This document shows, piece by piece, positions 63,224 through 64,000 of a DNA stretch of 64,000 nucleotides (positions are counted from its first letter, which is position 1; the number at the start of each line of letters is the position of its first letter). The position numbers were made by a program, and so were the translations under genes. The DNA lies in the NCBI GenBank assembly GCA_009773455.1, contig WSXU01000006.1, positions 124,001 to 188,000 on the forward strand. The letters are read 5' to 3'. The DNA comes from Bacteroidota bacterium. Its GTDB lineage: Bacteria > Bacteroidota > Bacteroidia > Bacteroidales > Lentimicrobiaceae. A model generated the notes under the pieces. The model ran no database searches and was not told the DNA's origin. It worked only from the letters and a program-made list of their open reading frames with translations.

Positions 63224-64000
63224 GATCTGCTACCTCCATGATCCTTGATTTGTATTGTTTCATCACCAATCTCATACCTGCAGCCATTTTGAACTGCATT
63301 CTCAAGGGATATCCCAGCAACCTGACCAGATTCCGGGGGTGGAATATTATCCGGAGATATAAATTCAGTATGTTCCTGTAGAAATCTTCCAGGCTCATCT
63401 TTTCAGGCCTGATAGTGACATGTGCAAGATCCCACCGGGCATAATCACTTCTGCTGATGACCAGATCCTCCTCTTTAACATGCAGCCCGGTTCCCTTAAG
63501 TGGGGTCAGGGGCTGAAGATTCACAAATCTGATTCCCAGTGAAAGCATCACATCACCGGCCTTCCTGAAATCTTGCCTGTCCCATGATGGAGATATGATT
63601 ACAGCCGCATAGCAATCAACCCCATATCTGTTCAAAACAGCCATAGCCTGTTTGTTGATGTTAAGGGTCGTTTGCTTGTTGAAACCACTGAGTTCTGAAT
63701 CCTCAAATGATTCAAGTCCAACGATGACCGTTCGCAGCCCCATTTCCTTGAAATCCCTGATCAGATCAGGATTTGCTGCAATGAAATCAGCCCTTCCGTA
63801 GACAAGAAATCTCTTTTTGATGCCTCTGCTTTTTAATAAACCGATGAATTCCCTGGTACGTGCGTCACTAACCAGGAAATCATCGTCAACAATATAGATT
63901 TCCTTTTCCCTGATAGCGGAAAGTTCTTCCATCACTTCTTCCAGTGGACGGGCAAAATATCGGTCCCCGGTTATTTTCCTGCAAAAACAGAAACGGCAAT
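63216..64000 (-). CDS. Radical SAM protein, B12-type, C-terminal part (5' end outside the window)
   Basis: The frame is open to the window end. At its upstream edge the last two cysteines of a CxxxCxxC motif are visible as CRFCFC (codons from 63998 down), followed by GDRYFARPLEEVMEEL, so the core of the enzyme begins beyond base 64000. The internal ATG at 63935 is not the real start. The visible part contains YIVDDDFLVSD and a TVIVGLESFEDSEL segment, typical for B12-type radical SAM proteins. It overlaps the next radical SAM gene by eight bases. Confidence 0.8.
   Translation of the reverse strand, partial: CRFCFCRKITGDRYFARPLEEVMEELSAIREKEIYIVDDDFLVSDARTREFIGLLKSRGIKKRFLVYGRADFIAANPDLIRDFKEMGLRTVIVGLESFEDSELSGFNKQTTLNINKQAMAVLNRYGVDCYAAVIISPSWDRQDFRKAGDVMLSLGIRFVNLQPLTPLKGTGLHVKEEDLVISRSDYARWDLAHVTIRPEKMSLEDFYRNILNLYLRIIFHPRNLVRLLGYPLRMQFKMAAGMRLVMKQYKSRIMEVADHA

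Noticed and set aside
1-64000. tRNA, rRNA, tmRNA, 6S or RNase P RNA genes.
   Set aside because: No cloverleaf-like or rRNA-like sequence was recognised by eye in any intergenic gap; a covariance search could still find small RNAs.

Overview
The window reads as a chromosomal segment from a Bacteroidota bacterium, most likely an anaerobic member of the Bacteroidales or a close relative. The evidence is the type IX secretion C-terminal sorting domains (YPNP... tails), exact copies of the Bacteroidota -7 promoter box TAnnTTTG, the fused alpha/beta E1 dehydrogenase, GH92 and GH89 glycosidases, and intergenic spacers full of low-complexity 'aaagttcaaag / gacgttgacgtt' runs and short palindromes. 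Ferredoxin-dependent 2-oxoacid oxidoreductase and ADP-forming acetyl-CoA synthetase point to fermentative amino acid catabolism; rubrerythrin and glutathione peroxidase give oxidative-stress protection. No rRNA, tRNA, transposase, integrase or cas gene was seen. The exact genus cannot be told from the sequence alone.

Layout. 1-13.5 kb: the tail of a DegV protein, a DUF1295 membrane protein, ADP-forming acyl-CoA synthetase, a VOC protein, a surface protein, a C69 dipeptidase, a nucleoid-associated protein, a GH92 mannosidase and a DUF5995 protein. 13.8-18.3 kb: an aminotransferase followed by a four-subunit 2-oxoacid:ferredoxin oxidoreductase (Vor/Kor type) that ends in a strong terminator. 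With the synthetase at 1.5 kb these give a plausible route amino acid -> 2-oxoacid -> acyl-CoA -> acid + ATP. 18.3-26.2 kb: envelope proteins, a VOC/AraC pair, a PagL-like lipid A deacylase, a T9SS cargo protein with a CxxCH motif, and a TIGR02757 protein. 26.4-29.7 kb: a GH89 alpha-N-acetylglucosaminidase and an HGSNAT-like acetyltransferase, in one transcription unit. 30-39.5 kb: a complete Kdp potassium system (F, A, B, C, D, E) with three very small membrane peptides upstream of kdpA and an extra 67-residue ORF between kdpB and kdpC.

39.6-49.5 kb: a frame-disrupted M1 aminopeptidase, an MFS transporter, glutathione peroxidase, rubrerythrin, YceI lipoprotein, a carboxypeptidase-regulatory-domain protein and the E1 alpha/beta fusion. 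49.7-51.6 kb: a T9SS beta-propeller protein. 52-58 kb: an accessory, visibly A+T-rich stretch of small orphan exported and membrane proteins, all on the minus strand. It contains two large imperfect palindromes resembling integron attC sites, a 1-kb unit flanked by direct repeats, a 23-bp tandem array and a duplicated MITE-like element. 58-64 kb: an alpha/beta hydrolase, a methyltransferase and a minus-strand operon of two B12-type radical SAM proteins, a GNAT-like protein and a DUF1801 protein that continues beyond the window edge.

The least conventional parts are the cassette-like orphan genes (52-54 kb), the extra small ORFs of the kdp operon, the bacterial counterpart of the lysosomal HGSNAT/NAGLU pair, and several independent families of phased hairpin repeats placed directly after stop codons.
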